A DNA stretch of 64,000 nucleotides. Origin: Martinezella lusitana (lineage in GTDB: Bacteria > Pseudomonadota > Alphaproteobacteria > Rhizobiales > Rhizobiaceae). Positions 1 through 8,583 of this stretch are shown here, in pieces. The stretch's first letter is position 1. Every line of letters begins with the position of its first letter. Both the position numbers and the translations under genes were made by a program. The notes beneath the pieces are model-generated. The model did no database searches, was not told where the DNA came from, and worked only from the letters and a program-made list of their open reading frames with translations. The DNA is taken from NCBI RefSeq assembly GCF_014207095.1, contig NZ_JACHBG010000008.1, positions 62,001-126,000 of the forward strand, read 5' to 3'.

Positions 1-677
1 CCTGGTACGGTGACCGGCCGGAGCCAGGCCGTTATCGCGATATCCTGCCCGCCTGGTCCGATTGCAATCTGAAAAGCCTGGCGCGGCAGATCCGCTCGCC
101 GCTCTTCCTCGCCCATGTCCGCGCCGCTACCGGCGGCGGCACGCGGCGCGACAATTGCCACCCCTTCGTCTTCGAGAACTGGTCGTTCCAGCACAATGGC
201 CAGATTTCGAATTTCGATCGCCTGCGCCGGCCGATGGAAGCCATGCTCGACGACCGGCTGTTCCATGCCCGCAGCGGCACGACCGATTCAGAACTTCTTT
301 TCCTGCTGGCCATGCAGTTCGGCATGGCGGTCAATCCGATCGCGGCGATGGCCGAAGCCATCGGCTTCGTCGAAGGCCTCTCGCTGCATCTGACAGGCTC
401 GGTGCTGGTACGGTTCACATCAGCATTTTCCGATGGCAGGTCGCTCTATGCCATCCGCTATGCGACCGACCGCAAGGCTCCGACCCTCTATGCCTCGCCG
501 GTCGGGTCAGGCAATTGCCTCGTGTCGGAGCCGCTGAACGACGATGTCGATGCGTGGCGTGAAATTCCCGATGGCAGCGCCGTCATGATCGACGATACCG
601 GCGTGCATGTCAGCCCCTTCCAGCCGGAAGAGCGCGCCGCCGATGAGGCCCGGACGCCAGCCGCTATCTCTGCGTGA
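1..677 (+). CDS. Class II glutamine amidotransferase (YafJ-like), 5' end outside the window
   Basis: The reading frame is open from base 3 of the window to the stop at 675-677, giving about 224 C-terminal residues. The frame contains FLAHVRAATGGG, then NCHPFVFENW, then HNGQ at about residue 64-67, followed by GTTDSELLF. This is the core of an Ntn-type class II glutaminase domain of the YafJ family. The catalytic N-terminal cysteine lies upstream of the window and cannot be checked. Enzymes of this fold release ammonia from glutamine, but the acceptor reaction of YafJ-like proteins is not settled. The gene converges on coaBC and their 3' ends overlap by 14 bases. EgtC of ergothioneine synthesis belongs to the same superfamily, but nothing else here supports that role. 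Confidence 0.85.
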   Translation, partial: WYGDRPEPGRYRDILPAWSDCNLKSLARQIRSPLFLAHVRAATGGGTRRDNCHPFVFENWSFQHNGQISNFDRLRRPMEAMLDDRLFHARSGTTDSELLFLLAMQFGMAVNPIAAMAEAIGFVEGLSLHLTGSVLVRFTSAFSDGRSLYAIRYATDRKAPTLYASPVGSGNCLVSEPLNDDVDAWREIPDGSAVMIDDTGVHVSPFQPEERAADEARTPAAISA

Positions 678-1875
678 TCTTCTCGGCGATCATGGCTGCA
701 AGCCGTGTCGCCACCTCATCCTTATCGAGATCTGGCCATTGCTCGACACCGGCATGGCTGATGATCTTCACGCGGTTTCGCGTGCCTCCCATGATGCCGG
801 TTGCCGGTGAGACGTCGTTGGCGACGATAAAGTCGGCGCCCTTGCGCTCCAGCTTCGCACGGGCATTGCTCTCGACATCCTGCGTTTCGGCGGCAAAGCC
901 GATGACGAGTTTCGGCCGTTGGGTGTGGTGGCCGACGGTTTTCAATATGTCCGGGTTCTCGGTGAGCGCCAAAGTCGGGATCGACTCGCCTGGATGCTTC
1001 TTGATCTTCTGATCTGACGCGGAGGCGACCCGCCAGTCGGCGACGGCAGCGACCATCACGGCGACATCGGCGGGAAGGGCTGCCAGCACCGCATCGCGCA
1101 TCTCGTCGGCTCGCTCGACATGCACGACCTTGAGGCCGGCCGGATCGGGTATCGTCACCGGGCCGGAGACGAGGGTAACATCGGCACCAAGCGCCGCAAG
1201 CGCTGCCGCAATGGCATGACCCTGCCGCCCTGAGGAGCGGTTGGCGATGTAGCGCACAGGGTCGATCGGCTCATGCGTCGGCCCGGAGGTGACGATCACC
1301 TTCTTGCCCGCAAGCGGCTTGGCGCCATTATCCAGTCGCATCTCTACGGCAGCCACGATATCGAGCGGTTCTGCCATCCGGCCGGCGCCGGCTTCTCCGC
1401 TTTCCGCCATCTCGCCGGTCATCGGCCCGATAAAGGCGATGCCGTCTCCACGCAGCGTCTCGACATTCCGCCTGGTCGCCGGATGCGCCCACATCTTCGG
1501 GTTCATGGCGGGAGCGGCGAGGACCGGCCGGTCCGTGGCAAGCAATATGGTCGAGGCAAGATCGTCCGCCAGCCCGTTTGCCATCTTGGCGAGCAGATCG
1601 GCGGTTGCCGGCGCGATCAGCACCAGGTCGCAGTCGCGCGCCAGCCTGATATGGCCGACATCCTGCTCGTCCTGGCGCGAAAACAGATCGGTGAAGACAT
1701 GATCGGCGGCAAGCGCACCGACGGCGAGCGGCGTGATGAACTGTTGCGCGCCCGACGTCATGATGGGCCGCACCTTCGCGCCACGCTCGCGCAGCCGGCG
1801 GATGAGGTCGAGGCTCTTATAGGCCGCGATACCGCCGGAGATGATAAGAAGGATGCGCTTTCCTGCGAGAACCAT
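664..1875 (-). CDS. coaBC: Bifunctional phosphopantothenoylcysteine decarboxylase/synthase
   Basis: The 403-residue product makes 4'-phosphopantetheine for coenzyme A: CoaB joins cysteine to phosphopantothenate using CTP and CoaC, an FMN protein, decarboxylates the product. The N-terminal CoaC half shows SGGIAAYK (about 13-20) and the PAMNPKMW substrate-clamp motif. The CoaB half opens with VTSGPTHEPIDPVRYIANRS and has a KIKK lysine motif further on. The start at 1875 (ATG, MVLAGKRILL) is preferred because the family begins there; the frame stays open 49 codons upstream without family similarity. In many rhizobia this gene follows ubiB directly; here about 15 kb separate them. Confidence 0.95.
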   Translation of the reverse strand: MVLAGKRILLIISGGIAAYKSLDLIRRLRERGAKVRPIMTSGAQQFITPLAVGALAADHVFTDLFSRQDEQDVGHIRLARDCDLVLIAPATADLLAKMANGLADDLASTILLATDRPVLAAPAMNPKMWAHPATRRNVETLRGDGIAFIGPMTGEMAESGEAGAGRMAEPLDIVAAVEMRLDNGAKPLAGKKVIVTSGPTHEPIDPVRYIANRSSGRQGHAIAAALAALGADVTLVSGPVTIPDPAGLKVVHVERADEMRDAVLAALPADVAVMVAAVADWRVASASDQKIKKHPGESIPTLALTENPDILKTVGHHTQRPKLVIGFAAETQDVESNARAKLERKGADFIVANDVSPATGIMGGTRNRVKIISHAGVEQWPDLDKDEVATRLAAMIAEKITQR

Positions 1876-2103
1876 GCCTGAACCCGTCGCCTGTTCTTTT
1901 GCACATAAGCCTAAGCCTTTGGCGGATAATAGGCAATCGCCGCATGCCCTCATGGCATCGATACCCCTGTGCGTGCAGCGCGGGCGAGCGGGCGCTTTCG
2001 TGTGGGCAAGCCGGGTGATCACATCGACATCAACTACTTGTCATTTGCGGGAGTCCCTCGGCTCGACAACATTGAACAGGTTAACGACCAAAGGAGTCTC
2101 GCC

Positions 2104-2559
2104 TTGAAACTGATGAAAGTCGCAATGATCGCCCTGCCAATCATGGCCGCCGCCATGCCGGCCTTTGCCGAGCGTGCCTATTCGCCGCAAGAGCTGAAGA
2201 ACAAGGAGATCATTCTCGATTTCTACCAGAAGGCGCTGAACGACAAGGACTTCGATGGCGCTTCGAAGTATCTCGGCAAATACATCCAGCACAATCCGAT
2301 GGCGGCCGATGGTCCGGAGGGGCTGCGCGGTTTCATCGATTATTTGAAGAAGAACTTTCCGCAGTCGAAGAGCGAGATCAAGCGCGTGATGGTCGACGGC
2401 GATTATGTGATCCTGCGCGTCCATGCCGTTCGTCAGCCTGGCGACCGCGGCAGCGCCATCGTCGATATCTTCCGCCTTGAAGACAACAAGATCCAGGAAC
2501 ATTGGGATTCGGTACAGCCGATCCCCGAGACGTCGAAGAACAAGAATACGATGTTCTAA
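2104..2559 (+). CDS. Secreted NTF2/SnoaL-like protein
   Basis: The 151-residue product has a signal peptide: a lysine-containing start, a hydrophobic core and a likely cut after AFA at residue 22, so it should be periplasmic. The mature part (KNKEIILDFYQKALNDKDF, then a conserved HNP and a C-terminal EHWDSVQPIP) is typical of SnoaL/NTF2-like alpha+beta-barrel proteins, often annotated as predicted SnoaL-like aldol condensation enzymes. The TTG at 2104 is chosen because AAGGAG lies at 2090-2095, eight bases upstream; an ATG at 2113 is the alternative. The substrate is unknown. It stands alone, reading away from coaBC. Confidence 0.8.
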   Translation: MKLMKVAMIALPIMAAAMPAFAERAYSPQELKNKEIILDFYQKALNDKDFDGASKYLGKYIQHNPMAADGPEGLRGFIDYLKKNFPQSKSEIKRVMVDGDYVILRVHAVRQPGDRGSAIVDIFRLEDNKIQEHWDSVQPIPETSKNKNTMF

Positions 2560-2719
2560 GTGGACGAGCCGCAAGGGATGTAGATTCTGCTACGCGTCCT
2601 TATCCGTTCAAAGCAGTTCAACGACATGACCCCGCAACCAATTCATGCTGTGCGGGATCACGTCCGCGGTCCGAAGCCGCCGATGCTGGCAACGACAATC
2701 GAACCCTGAAAAGCGGCGA

Positions 2720-3484
2720 TCAGGTACGCGTGATCGAGAGGCCGCCGTCGATGAGCGAAGCCGTGCCACTAACGAAGCTTGCGTCATCGGAGGCGAGGTA
2801 GAGAACCGAGCGCGCAATCTCTTCGGGGCGGGCGACGCGCTTCAGCGCATGCAGGTTGGTTATGAAAGCCTGCTTGTCGGACGTGTCGTTCATTTCGCGA
2901 TACATGTCGGTATCAACAGCGCCCGGCAGTATGGCATTGACGCGCACATTCTGCGGACCAAATTCAGCGGCCAGCGTCTGCGTCAAGCCGATCAGGCCGG
3001 ATTTGCTGGCGGCATAGGCGGCCACGCCCGGGAAGCTGACGGTATGGCCGACAAAGGTCGACGTGAAAATCACGGAGCCGCCGCCGTGCTTGATCATTTC
3101 GCCTATCTGGTGCTTGGCGGCTAGGAAGGATGCGGTGAGGTTGATTGCCAGCGCATCGGCAAAGCCAGCTTCAGAAACCCCGGTGCTGGGACCGGCTTCG
3201 CCGAGCGTACCGGCATTGTTGAAGGCGACATCGAGCTTGCCGTAGCGCTCGAGTGCAAGGGCAACCAGTGCCTTGTGGTAGTCTTCCGAGCGTACATCTC
3301 CGGCCAGTACGGCTGCTTCGCCGCCGGCGGCTTTGATCTCGGCGGCGAGGCTTTCCAATTCTGATGTGCGGCGAGCGCCGACGACAACCTTGGCGCCTTC
3401 GGCGGCGAAGAGCTTTGCTGTGACGCGGCCAATGCCGGAACTGGCGCCGGTAACGATTGCGACTTTTCCATTCAAGCGGTTCAT
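2720..3484 (-). CDS. SDR family NAD(P)-dependent oxidoreductase
   Basis: The 254-residue product is a classical short-chain dehydrogenase. It has the dinucleotide-binding TGASSGIG at 12-19, the structural NNAG at 89-92, a serine near 142 and the catalytic YAASK with Tyr157 and Lys161, and it ends in the usual SGTASLIDGG. An aspartate in GDVR at 62-65 is typical of adenine-ring contact; the basic GARRT at 36-40 hints at NADP. The substrate cannot be read from the sequence. It is divergent from the LysR regulator at 3604, which probably controls it through the 119-base gap between them. Confidence 0.9.
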   Translation of the reverse strand: MNRLNGKVAIVTGASSGIGRVTAKLFAAEGAKVVVGARRTSELESLAAEIKAAGGEAAVLAGDVRSEDYHKALVALALERYGKLDVAFNNAGTLGEAGPSTGVSEAGFADALAINLTASFLAAKHQIGEMIKHGGGSVIFTSTFVGHTVSFPGVAAYAASKSGLIGLTQTLAAEFGPQNVRVNAILPGAVDTDMYREMNDTSDKQAFITNLHALKRVARPEEIARSVLYLASDDASFVSGTASLIDGGLSITRT

Positions 3485-3577
3485 TGTTCCATCTCCTGTG
3501 TGAGGACGTGTCTTTCGGTTTGTCCGATACGAGGAAGATGGTCTTTTCTCATCGTTCGGATTAGTCTGCAGATCATG

Positions 3578-3589
3578 GAATTCGAATTC
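3578..3589. promoter_or_regulatory. Perfect 12-base palindrome in the SDR/LysR divergent gap
   Basis: GAATTCGAATTC is a perfect palindrome 14 bases upstream of the LysR start at 3604. LysR proteins often bind dyad sites in the gap to their divergent target. It is therefore a candidate autoregulatory site, with no direct proof. Confidence 0.35.
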
Positions 3590-3603
3590 GGAATTGCCGA
3601 ACG

Positions 3604-4527
3604 ATGTTGAAGATCGACGGGATCGTGACGTTCGTGACTGTAGCCGAGGCTGGCTCGATCAGCGAGGCGGCGCGACGCCTGCGCCTGTCGAAATCCGTGG
3701 TCAGCGAGCGCCTTTCGGAAATGGAGAAGGCGTTGGGGGCAACCCTTCTTCATCGCACGACCCGCAAGCTGACCCTGACAGAGGATGGCGCTGCCTTTCT
3801 GCAGCGTGCGACGCGCATCGCGCAGGAGGTTCGCGAAGCGGCCGCAGATCTCGCCGAGCGGCGCGGCACGCTGATGGGACCGCTGCGCATCGCCGCGCCC
3901 GTCACCTTCGGCCGCATGCATCTTGGCCCGGCTCTCTATCCGTTTTTGGCAGAGCATCCGGAGATTGAGTTGACGCTCGATCTCGACGACCGCCGGGTCG
4001 ATGCCGCATCGGATGGCTATGATGCGATCATACGCCATGGCCTGATTGCCGACTCGCGCCTCATCGCATGGAAGCTCGCCCGCAGCCGCCGTCTTCTTGT
4101 GGCGTCGCCGGATTATCTCAGTCGCCACGGCAAGCCCGCCTCCTTGTCCGATCTTGAGGATCATCGCGGTATCTTCTACACCAATCGCGGCGTGGCCGAC
4201 TGGCGTTTCCAGGGGCTGGATGGTGCTGTCGTCATCCGCGGGAAGCTGGCATTGGGTGTCAACAACGGTGATGTCCTTCACGATGCAGCCCTTGCCGGGC
4301 TCGGCATCGCCTTGCTGCCGGCCTTCATTGCAGGGCCTTCGGTGAGGGAAGGTCGGCTCGTCGAGATCGATGTCGGCTATCGGCCGGAGCCGGAATTCAT
4401 CTTCATGGCTCACCCGGAAGGACGCAACCCATCGGCAAAGCTCCGCGCGATTGCCGACCACCTGAAGAAGGCATTCGGCGAGCCTCCCTATTGGGAGCTG
4501 GAGCAACCAACTCCAGCAAAAAGATGA
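3604..4527 (+). CDS. LysR family transcriptional regulator
   Basis: The 307-residue product has an N-terminal winged helix-turn-helix (about 1-60: ITFVTVAEAGSISEAARRL-like helix pair, then KSVVSERLSEMEKALGATLL), a linker helix and a periplasmic-binding-protein-like effector domain (about 90-295). The pattern ATLLHRTTRKLTLTEDGAAF and the later FGRMHLGPAL are those of the large subgroup that regulates a neighbouring oxidoreductase or exporter. It is divergent from the SDR gene at 2720, its most likely target. The effector is unknown. Confidence 0.9.
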   Translation: MLKIDGIVTFVTVAEAGSISEAARRLRLSKSVVSERLSEMEKALGATLLHRTTRKLTLTEDGAAFLQRATRIAQEVREAAADLAERRGTLMGPLRIAAPVTFGRMHLGPALYPFLAEHPEIELTLDLDDRRVDAASDGYDAIIRHGLIADSRLIAWKLARSRRLLVASPDYLSRHGKPASLSDLEDHRGIFYTNRGVADWRFQGLDGAVVIRGKLALGVNNGDVLHDAALAGLGIALLPAFIAGPSVREGRLVEIDVGYRPEPEFIFMAHPEGRNPSAKLRAIADHLKKAFGEPPYWELEQPTPAKR

Positions 4528-4571
4528 AGCGGTTTCGCGTCGGGAATTGCTGGAAAGCAAATAGTTGCCGG

Positions 4572-5447
4572 CTAGGCAATCAGGTTCATGAGGTTGGCGA
4601 TGACGGGTGATCGTTGCGCCTTGAGGCTGGCAAGCCCCAAGCGCGCCACGACCGGCGGCCCATCGATCGGCCGATAGGTGACACCGTCGAGCCTGATTTG
4701 CGCGACGGACGCCGGGACGATGGAAACGCCGAGATTGGCAGCAACGAGGTTGATGACGGAGGGGATCTGTGGCGCCTCCTGCGTCACCACAAGATCGAAG
4801 CCCGCTTCGCGGCAAGCTGCAACGATATCGTCGTAGAGGCTGAGCCCCACCGTGCGCGGGAAGAGAATGAAGGGCTCTCCCGCCAAGGCGCCGATCGGGA
4901 CGCGCTCCTTTTTTGCCAACGGATGATGCGCTGGCAGCGCAATCAGCATCGGCTCGTCGGCAAAACGCTTCAGCCGCACATCACGCGGGTCTTCCAAGCC
5001 GGGACGAATGAAGGCAGCATCGATCTCGCCGCGCATCAGCCGCTCCATCAGCGCCTTGCTATTCATCTCCGTCAGTGACAGCCGCACTTCGGGCCAGTGG
5101 CCTCGAAATTCGCGAATGGTCGCCGTTACGATGGTGTTGAAGGCGGAAGAGGCCGTGAAGCCGAGCGAAAGACGGCCGATTTCGCCGCGATTGGCGCGCT
5201 GGGCGGCGAGCTTTGCCTTTTCCGCCGCATCAACGGCCAGTTTTGCCTCGGCAAGAAAAGCTTCTCCAGCCGCTGTCAGCTCCGCGCCGTGGGGTACGCG
5301 GTGGAACAGTTGTGCTCCGACCTCGTTCTCCAAGTCCCGTATCTGCTGGCTGAGCGGCGGCTGCCCGATGCCGAGAGTGGCGGCGGCGCGAGTAAAGTTC
5401 CCGGCTTCCGCAAGGGCCAGGAAATAGCGAATATGACGCAGCTCCAA
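4572..5447 (-). CDS. LysR family transcriptional regulator (MFS-linked)
   Basis: The 291-residue product begins MELRHIRYFLALAEAGNFTR, the standard helix-turn-helix start of the CatR/BenM-like LysR group, and carries a two-lobed effector domain from about residue 90. The TTG at 5447 is chosen over an in-frame TTG at 5459 because a GGAG lies at the right distance (six bases) only for the inner codon. It converges on the LysR gene at 3604 and diverges from the MFS transporter at 5546, the probable target. Confidence 0.9.
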   Translation of the reverse strand: MELRHIRYFLALAEAGNFTRAAATLGIGQPPLSQQIRDLENEVGAQLFHRVPHGAELTAAGEAFLAEAKLAVDAAEKAKLAAQRANRGEIGRLSLGFTASSAFNTIVTATIREFRGHWPEVRLSLTEMNSKALMERLMRGEIDAAFIRPGLEDPRDVRLKRFADEPMLIALPAHHPLAKKERVPIGALAGEPFILFPRTVGLSLYDDIVAACREAGFDLVVTQEAPQIPSVINLVAANLGVSIVPASVAQIRLDGVTYRPIDGPPVVARLGLASLKAQRSPVIANLMNLIA

Positions 5448-5479
5448 TGCTATCTCCAAAAGCTATTGAGATCGCCTGT

Positions 5480-5492
5480 TCCATATATTGGA
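5480..5492. promoter_or_regulatory. Candidate LysR box between regulator and MFS gene
   Basis: TCCATATATTGGA has arms TCCA and TGGA around an AT-only centre and matches the T-N11-A form of LysR sites. It lies about midway in the 98-base gap between the divergent start codons. Confidence 0.35.
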
Positions 5493-5545
5493 CTAATGGA
5501 GCTGACCTGACTAGATTTGTGGGCAAGAAAGATCGGGTGCCCATC

Positions 5546-6829
5546 ATGTTCCGCGCCGCAAGCAAGCAGCAAACCACTGCCTCCGAAGTTCCGCCCCGCC
5601 CCGAATTGACGCTCGTCAAAAACGAACCGCCAAGCGAGCTCCGTCAGTTCCTCACGCGCGGCACGCCCGCTTTTCGCCGCGCGACGGTCGCTCTGTTTCT
5701 TTCCGGTTTTGCCACCTTCTCGCTGCTTTATTGCGTGCAGCCGCTGATGCCGATCTTCTCTCAGGATTTCGGCGTCACGCCGGCCGCAAGCTCCCTGTCT
5801 CTGTCGCTTTCGACCGGCTTCCTGGCCTTTGCGATCTTCGGTGCGGCTGCCGTTTCGGAGAGCCTCGGCCGCCGCAGCCTGATGTTCATCTCACTGCTGG
5901 GTGCGGCGATCTGTACGATCGTCTGCGCGGTGTCGCCGAGCTGGCATATGCTGCTTGCCGTTCGCGCGCTCGAGGGCTTTCTACTGGGCGGCGTACCGGC
6001 AGTCGCCATGACCTATCTCGCTGAAGAGATCGAGCCGCGCGGCCTTGGCGGCGCCATGGGTCTCTATATCGCCGGCAACGCTTTCGGCGGTATGGCTGGC
6101 CGCGTCGTGACGGGTACGATCGCCGAATATCTGAGCTGGCGGCCAGCGCTGGCAACCGTCGGCATTCTCGGCCTGATTGCTGCCGTCGGCTTCCTCTATC
6201 TGCTGCCGCCGTCGCGCAACTTTACGCCGCGCAAGGGTTTCGACGCCGCCTTCCACGTGAAGGCCTGGGGTGGTCACTTCGGCAATGCGGCTCTGCCTCT
6301 ACTCTTTGCCATCGGCTTCCTGGTGATGGGCTCCTTCGTCACGGTCTATAACTATGCCGGCTTCCGCCTTGTTGCCGCTCCCTATAACCTCAGCCAGACC
6401 GAGCTAGGCCTGATCTTCACCGCCTATCTCTTCGGCATCGTTGCCTCCTGGGCTGCGGGCTTGCTTGGCGACCGCATCGGCCATTTCATCGTGCTGCCGA
6501 TTGGCGTGCTGATTGCGGCACTCGGTGCAGCGGTGACGCTTTCCAGCTCCCTGCCGCTGATCATTCTCGGCATTGTTCTGGTGACGATCGGCTTCTTTGT
6601 GACCCATTCCGTTGCCAGCGCACTGGTCGGGCGGCTGGCACGCAGCTTCAAGGGGCATGCCTCCTCGCTCTATCTGCTCGCCTATTATCTGGGCTCCAGC
6701 ATCGCCGGTTCGGTTGGCGGCTATTTCTGGCTTGCCGATGGCTGGAATGCCGTGGTTGCCTTCATCCTCGCCATGCTGGCACTATGTCTTATCAGTGCCC
6801 TTGCAGTCGCCAGACTGGCGCGTCGTTGA
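5546..6829 (+). CDS. MFS transporter, YnfM-type
   Basis: The 427-residue product has twelve predicted membrane spans with a cytoplasmic N-terminal tail of about 50 residues rich in Pro/Glu. The loop between spans 2 and 3 has SESLGRRSLM, the basic MFS loop, and span 1 leads into the FSLLYCVQPLMPIFSQDFGV segment seen in the YnfM/arabinose-efflux-like branch of major facilitators. Such proteins usually export small molecules by proton antiport, but the substrate is not predictable. The ATG at 5546 is chosen because homology starts soon after it. The divergent LysR gene at 4572 is the likely regulator. Confidence 0.85.
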   Translation: MFRAASKQQTTASEVPPRPELTLVKNEPPSELRQFLTRGTPAFRRATVALFLSGFATFSLLYCVQPLMPIFSQDFGVTPAASSLSLSLSTGFLAFAIFGAAAVSESLGRRSLMFISLLGAAICTIVCAVSPSWHMLLAVRALEGFLLGGVPAVAMTYLAEEIEPRGLGGAMGLYIAGNAFGGMAGRVVTGTIAEYLSWRPALATVGILGLIAAVGFLYLLPPSRNFTPRKGFDAAFHVKAWGGHFGNAALPLLFAIGFLVMGSFVTVYNYAGFRLVAAPYNLSQTELGLIFTAYLFGIVASWAAGLLGDRIGHFIVLPIGVLIAALGAAVTLSSSLPLIILGIVLVTIGFFVTHSVASALVGRLARSFKGHASSLYLLAYYLGSSIAGSVGGYFWLADGWNAVVAFILAMLALCLISALAVARLARR

Positions 6830-6842
6830 AACCGGAGCCGCT

Positions 6843-7229
6843 ATGATCCTCATCGACCATCTCGATCATCTGGTGCTCACGGTGGAGAGCATCGATGCGA
6901 GCTGCGATTTCTACGCCCGCGTTCTCGGCATGGGTGTCGAAACCTTCGGGGGAGGCCGCAAGGCTCTCACCTTCGGCAATCAGAAGATCAATCTGCACCG
7001 TGCCGGCCATGAGTTCGAGCCCAAGGCCGATCGGCCGACGCCGGGTTCTGCCGATCTCTGCTTCATCAGCCACACGCCGCTGGATGACGTCGTCGCTCAT
7101 CTCGAGACAGAGGGCGTCGCGATCGCGGAAGGCCCCGTTCGCCGCACCGGCGCCACCGGCCCCATTCTCTCGGTCTACTTCCGCGATCCGGACAACAATC
7201 TGATCGAAGTGTCCAACAACCTTTCCTGA
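6843..7229 (+). CDS. VOC (glyoxalase/dioxygenase superfamily) protein
   Basis: The 128-residue product is a single vicinal-oxygen-chelate domain made of two beta-alpha-beta-beta-beta units. It has an early DHLDHLVLTV (His9 a likely metal ligand), CDFYARVLGM, an internal HRAG and a C-terminal FRDPDNNLIEVS with a glutamate that is usually the second ligand. Close relatives are annotated as virulence protein or fosfomycin/glyoxalase-like proteins, but nothing here fixes the reaction. It starts 13 bases after the MFS stop and may be co-transcribed with it. Confidence 0.85.
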   Translation: MILIDHLDHLVLTVESIDASCDFYARVLGMGVETFGGGRKALTFGNQKINLHRAGHEFEPKADRPTPGSADLCFISHTPLDDVVAHLETEGVAIAEGPVRRTGATGPILSVYFRDPDNNLIEVSNNLS

Positions 7230-7287
7230 GATGACATAAACGCATCGTCAGGCGTTTCCTCGCGGACCGGTCTCCGAATGTGGCCGC

Positions 7288-7316
7288 TTGACTTCCGAAA
7301 ACTCGGCCTATATTAA
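7288..7316 (+). promoter_or_regulatory. Promoter of the ArsR-AHSA1-GFA operon
   Basis: TTGACT at 7288-7293 and TATTAA at 7311-7316, separated by 17 bases, form a good sigma-70-type promoter. The predicted transcription start, about 7323, falls inside the operator palindrome. Confidence 0.55.
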
Positions 7317-7344
7317 ACCTATAAGTTAATTAACTTTATGGTTT
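7315..7344. promoter_or_regulatory. 30-base operator palindrome before the ArsR gene
   Basis: The arms AAACC (7315-7319) and GGTTT (7340-7344) flank a perfect central GTTAATTAAC (7325-7334). In all, 24 of 30 bases are self-complementary. It overlaps the -10 element and the predicted start, as expected for autorepression by the ArsR-type protein encoded just downstream. Confidence 0.65.
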
Positions 7345-7354
7345 AGTGAATCGT

Positions 7355-7696
7355 ATGGACACATTGAGCGCTACCCTTTCGGCTCTAGCCGATCCAACCC
7401 GCCGGGCAATCCTGGCGCGGTTGGCAAGCGGCGAGGCATCCGTCTCCGAACTGGCCGAACCTTTCGACATGTCGCTTGTCGCCGTTTCCAAGCATCTGAA
7501 GGTGCTGGAGAAGGCCGGGTTGATTTCGAAGGGCAGGGAAGCGCAGTGGCGTCCCTGCCGGCTGGAGCCGAAGCCGCTCCGGCAGGTGGACGACTGGCTG
7601 GAGAGTTACCGGCAGTTCTGGAACGACAATCTCGATCGTCTGGAAGCCTATGCAACGCTATTGCAACAAGGAGAGGTGGATGAACCAAGCAAATAA
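7355..7696 (+). CDS. ArsR/SmtB family transcriptional regulator
   Basis: The 113-residue product is a winged-helix repressor: LADPTRRAILARLASGEASV, then VSELAEPFDMSLVAVSKHLKVL as the recognition region and a KAGLISKGREAQW wing. It has no paired metal-binding cysteines, so it belongs to the metal-independent subgroup that is commonly fused or coupled to AHSA1 (SRPBCC) proteins. The next gene overlaps it by 17 bases and encodes exactly such a partner. The ATG at 7355 is chosen because relatives begin MDTLSATLSALADP; a GTG at 7346 is possible. The palindrome at 7315-7344 is its probable operator. Confidence 0.9.
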   Translation: MDTLSATLSALADPTRRAILARLASGEASVSELAEPFDMSLVAVSKHLKVLEKAGLISKGREAQWRPCRLEPKPLRQVDDWLESYRQFWNDNLDRLEAYATLLQQGEVDEPSK

Positions 7697-8165
7697 CGAT
7701 CGCAGCATGCGTATGCCGCGCGAGATCGTGCTGACCCGCGACATTGCAGCGCGACGTGCGTTGCTGTTTCGCCTTTGGACGGAGCCGGAGCATCTGATGC
7801 GCTGGTGGGGTCCGCAGAACATGACGGCGCCCTCCGTTTCCGTCGACCTGCGGGCAGGCGGCGCCTGGCGACACTGCATTCTGACACCGGAGGGCAAGGA
7901 ATATTGGAGCCACGGCCGCTATCTGGAGATCGTCGCGCCCGAGCGTCTCGTCTTTTCCTTCGCCTGGGAAAACCAGGAGGGCAGGGCCGAGCATCCGATG
8001 CAGGTCACCGTGGAATTTCACGAGCTTGGCGAGAAGAAGACGCACCTCGTTTTCCGCAAGGTCGAGCTGCCCGACGATACCGAACTGAAGCTGCAGACCG
8101 GCGGTTGGGTGCAAGCCCTCGATAAATATGCCGCCTATGCGGAAGCAATCTCAAGGGAAGGATGA
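7680..8165 (+). CDS. AHSA1/SRPBCC domain protein
   Basis: The 161-residue product has the helix-grip (START-like) fold of the AHSA1 family: LTRDIAARRALLFRLWTEPEHLMRWW-type opening, the RWWGP signature, and a VEFHELGEKKTHLVF strand pair towards the C-terminus. These domains bind hydrophobic ligands in a central cavity, and the ligand here is unknown. A strong AAGGAGAGG lies just before the ATG. The gene overlaps the ArsR gene and the GFA gene, so the three form a translationally coupled operon. Confidence 0.88.
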   Translation: MNQANNDRSMRMPREIVLTRDIAARRALLFRLWTEPEHLMRWWGPQNMTAPSVSVDLRAGGAWRHCILTPEGKEYWSHGRYLEIVAPERLVFSFAWENQEGRAEHPMQVTVEFHELGEKKTHLVFRKVELPDDTELKLQTGGWVQALDKYAAYAEAISREG

Positions 8166-8575
8166 GAGTGATGAAGAAAACCTATCATGGAAGCTGCCAT
8201 TGCGGCGCCGTCGCTTACGAAGCCGATCTCGATCTGCAGGCAGGCACCTTCAAATGCAATTGTTCGATCTGCAAGAAGAAGCGCAATTGGCTGACTGTCG
8301 CCACGCCTGCCGATTTCCGTCTGACCTCGGGTGAAGGCAATATCGGAGAATATCAGTTCGGGCCGCGCATCTTGCATCATCTCTTCTGCAAGACTTGCGG
8401 CATCAGCTCTTTCAACCAGGGTGAAAATCCCGCACTCGGCGGCAAGTTCTATGCGATCAGCATCAGCTGCTTGGACGATACCACCGACGACGAACTTGCC
8501 TCGCTTCCCGTGGGATATTTCGATGGTCGCGATGATCGCTTCGATCGGGCGCCGGAGGAAACGCGTTATCTTTAA
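8162..8575 (+). CDS. GFA (CENP-V/GFA domain) zinc protein
   Basis: The 137-residue product has the GFA zinc-binding pattern: SCHCG (Cys12, Cys14), CNCSIC (Cys32, Cys34, Cys37) and FCKTCG (Cys76, Cys79). The founding member was described as a glutathione-dependent formaldehyde-activating enzyme, but most GFA proteins have no proven activity. The start codon overlaps the preceding stop (ATGA). It is the last gene of the ArsR-controlled operon. Confidence 0.88.
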   Translation: MRVMKKTYHGSCHCGAVAYEADLDLQAGTFKCNCSICKKKRNWLTVATPADFRLTSGEGNIGEYQFGPRILHHLFCKTCGISSFNQGENPALGGKFYAISISCLDDTTDDELASLPVGYFDGRDDRFDRAPEETRYL

Positions 8576-8583
8576 CGCGAGGC

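Noticed and set aside
1..677. The partial amidotransferase as EgtC of ergothioneine biosynthesis
   Set aside because: It resembles YafJ, lies next to coaBC, and no EgtB or EgtD is present; its distance to the degradation operon gives no support.
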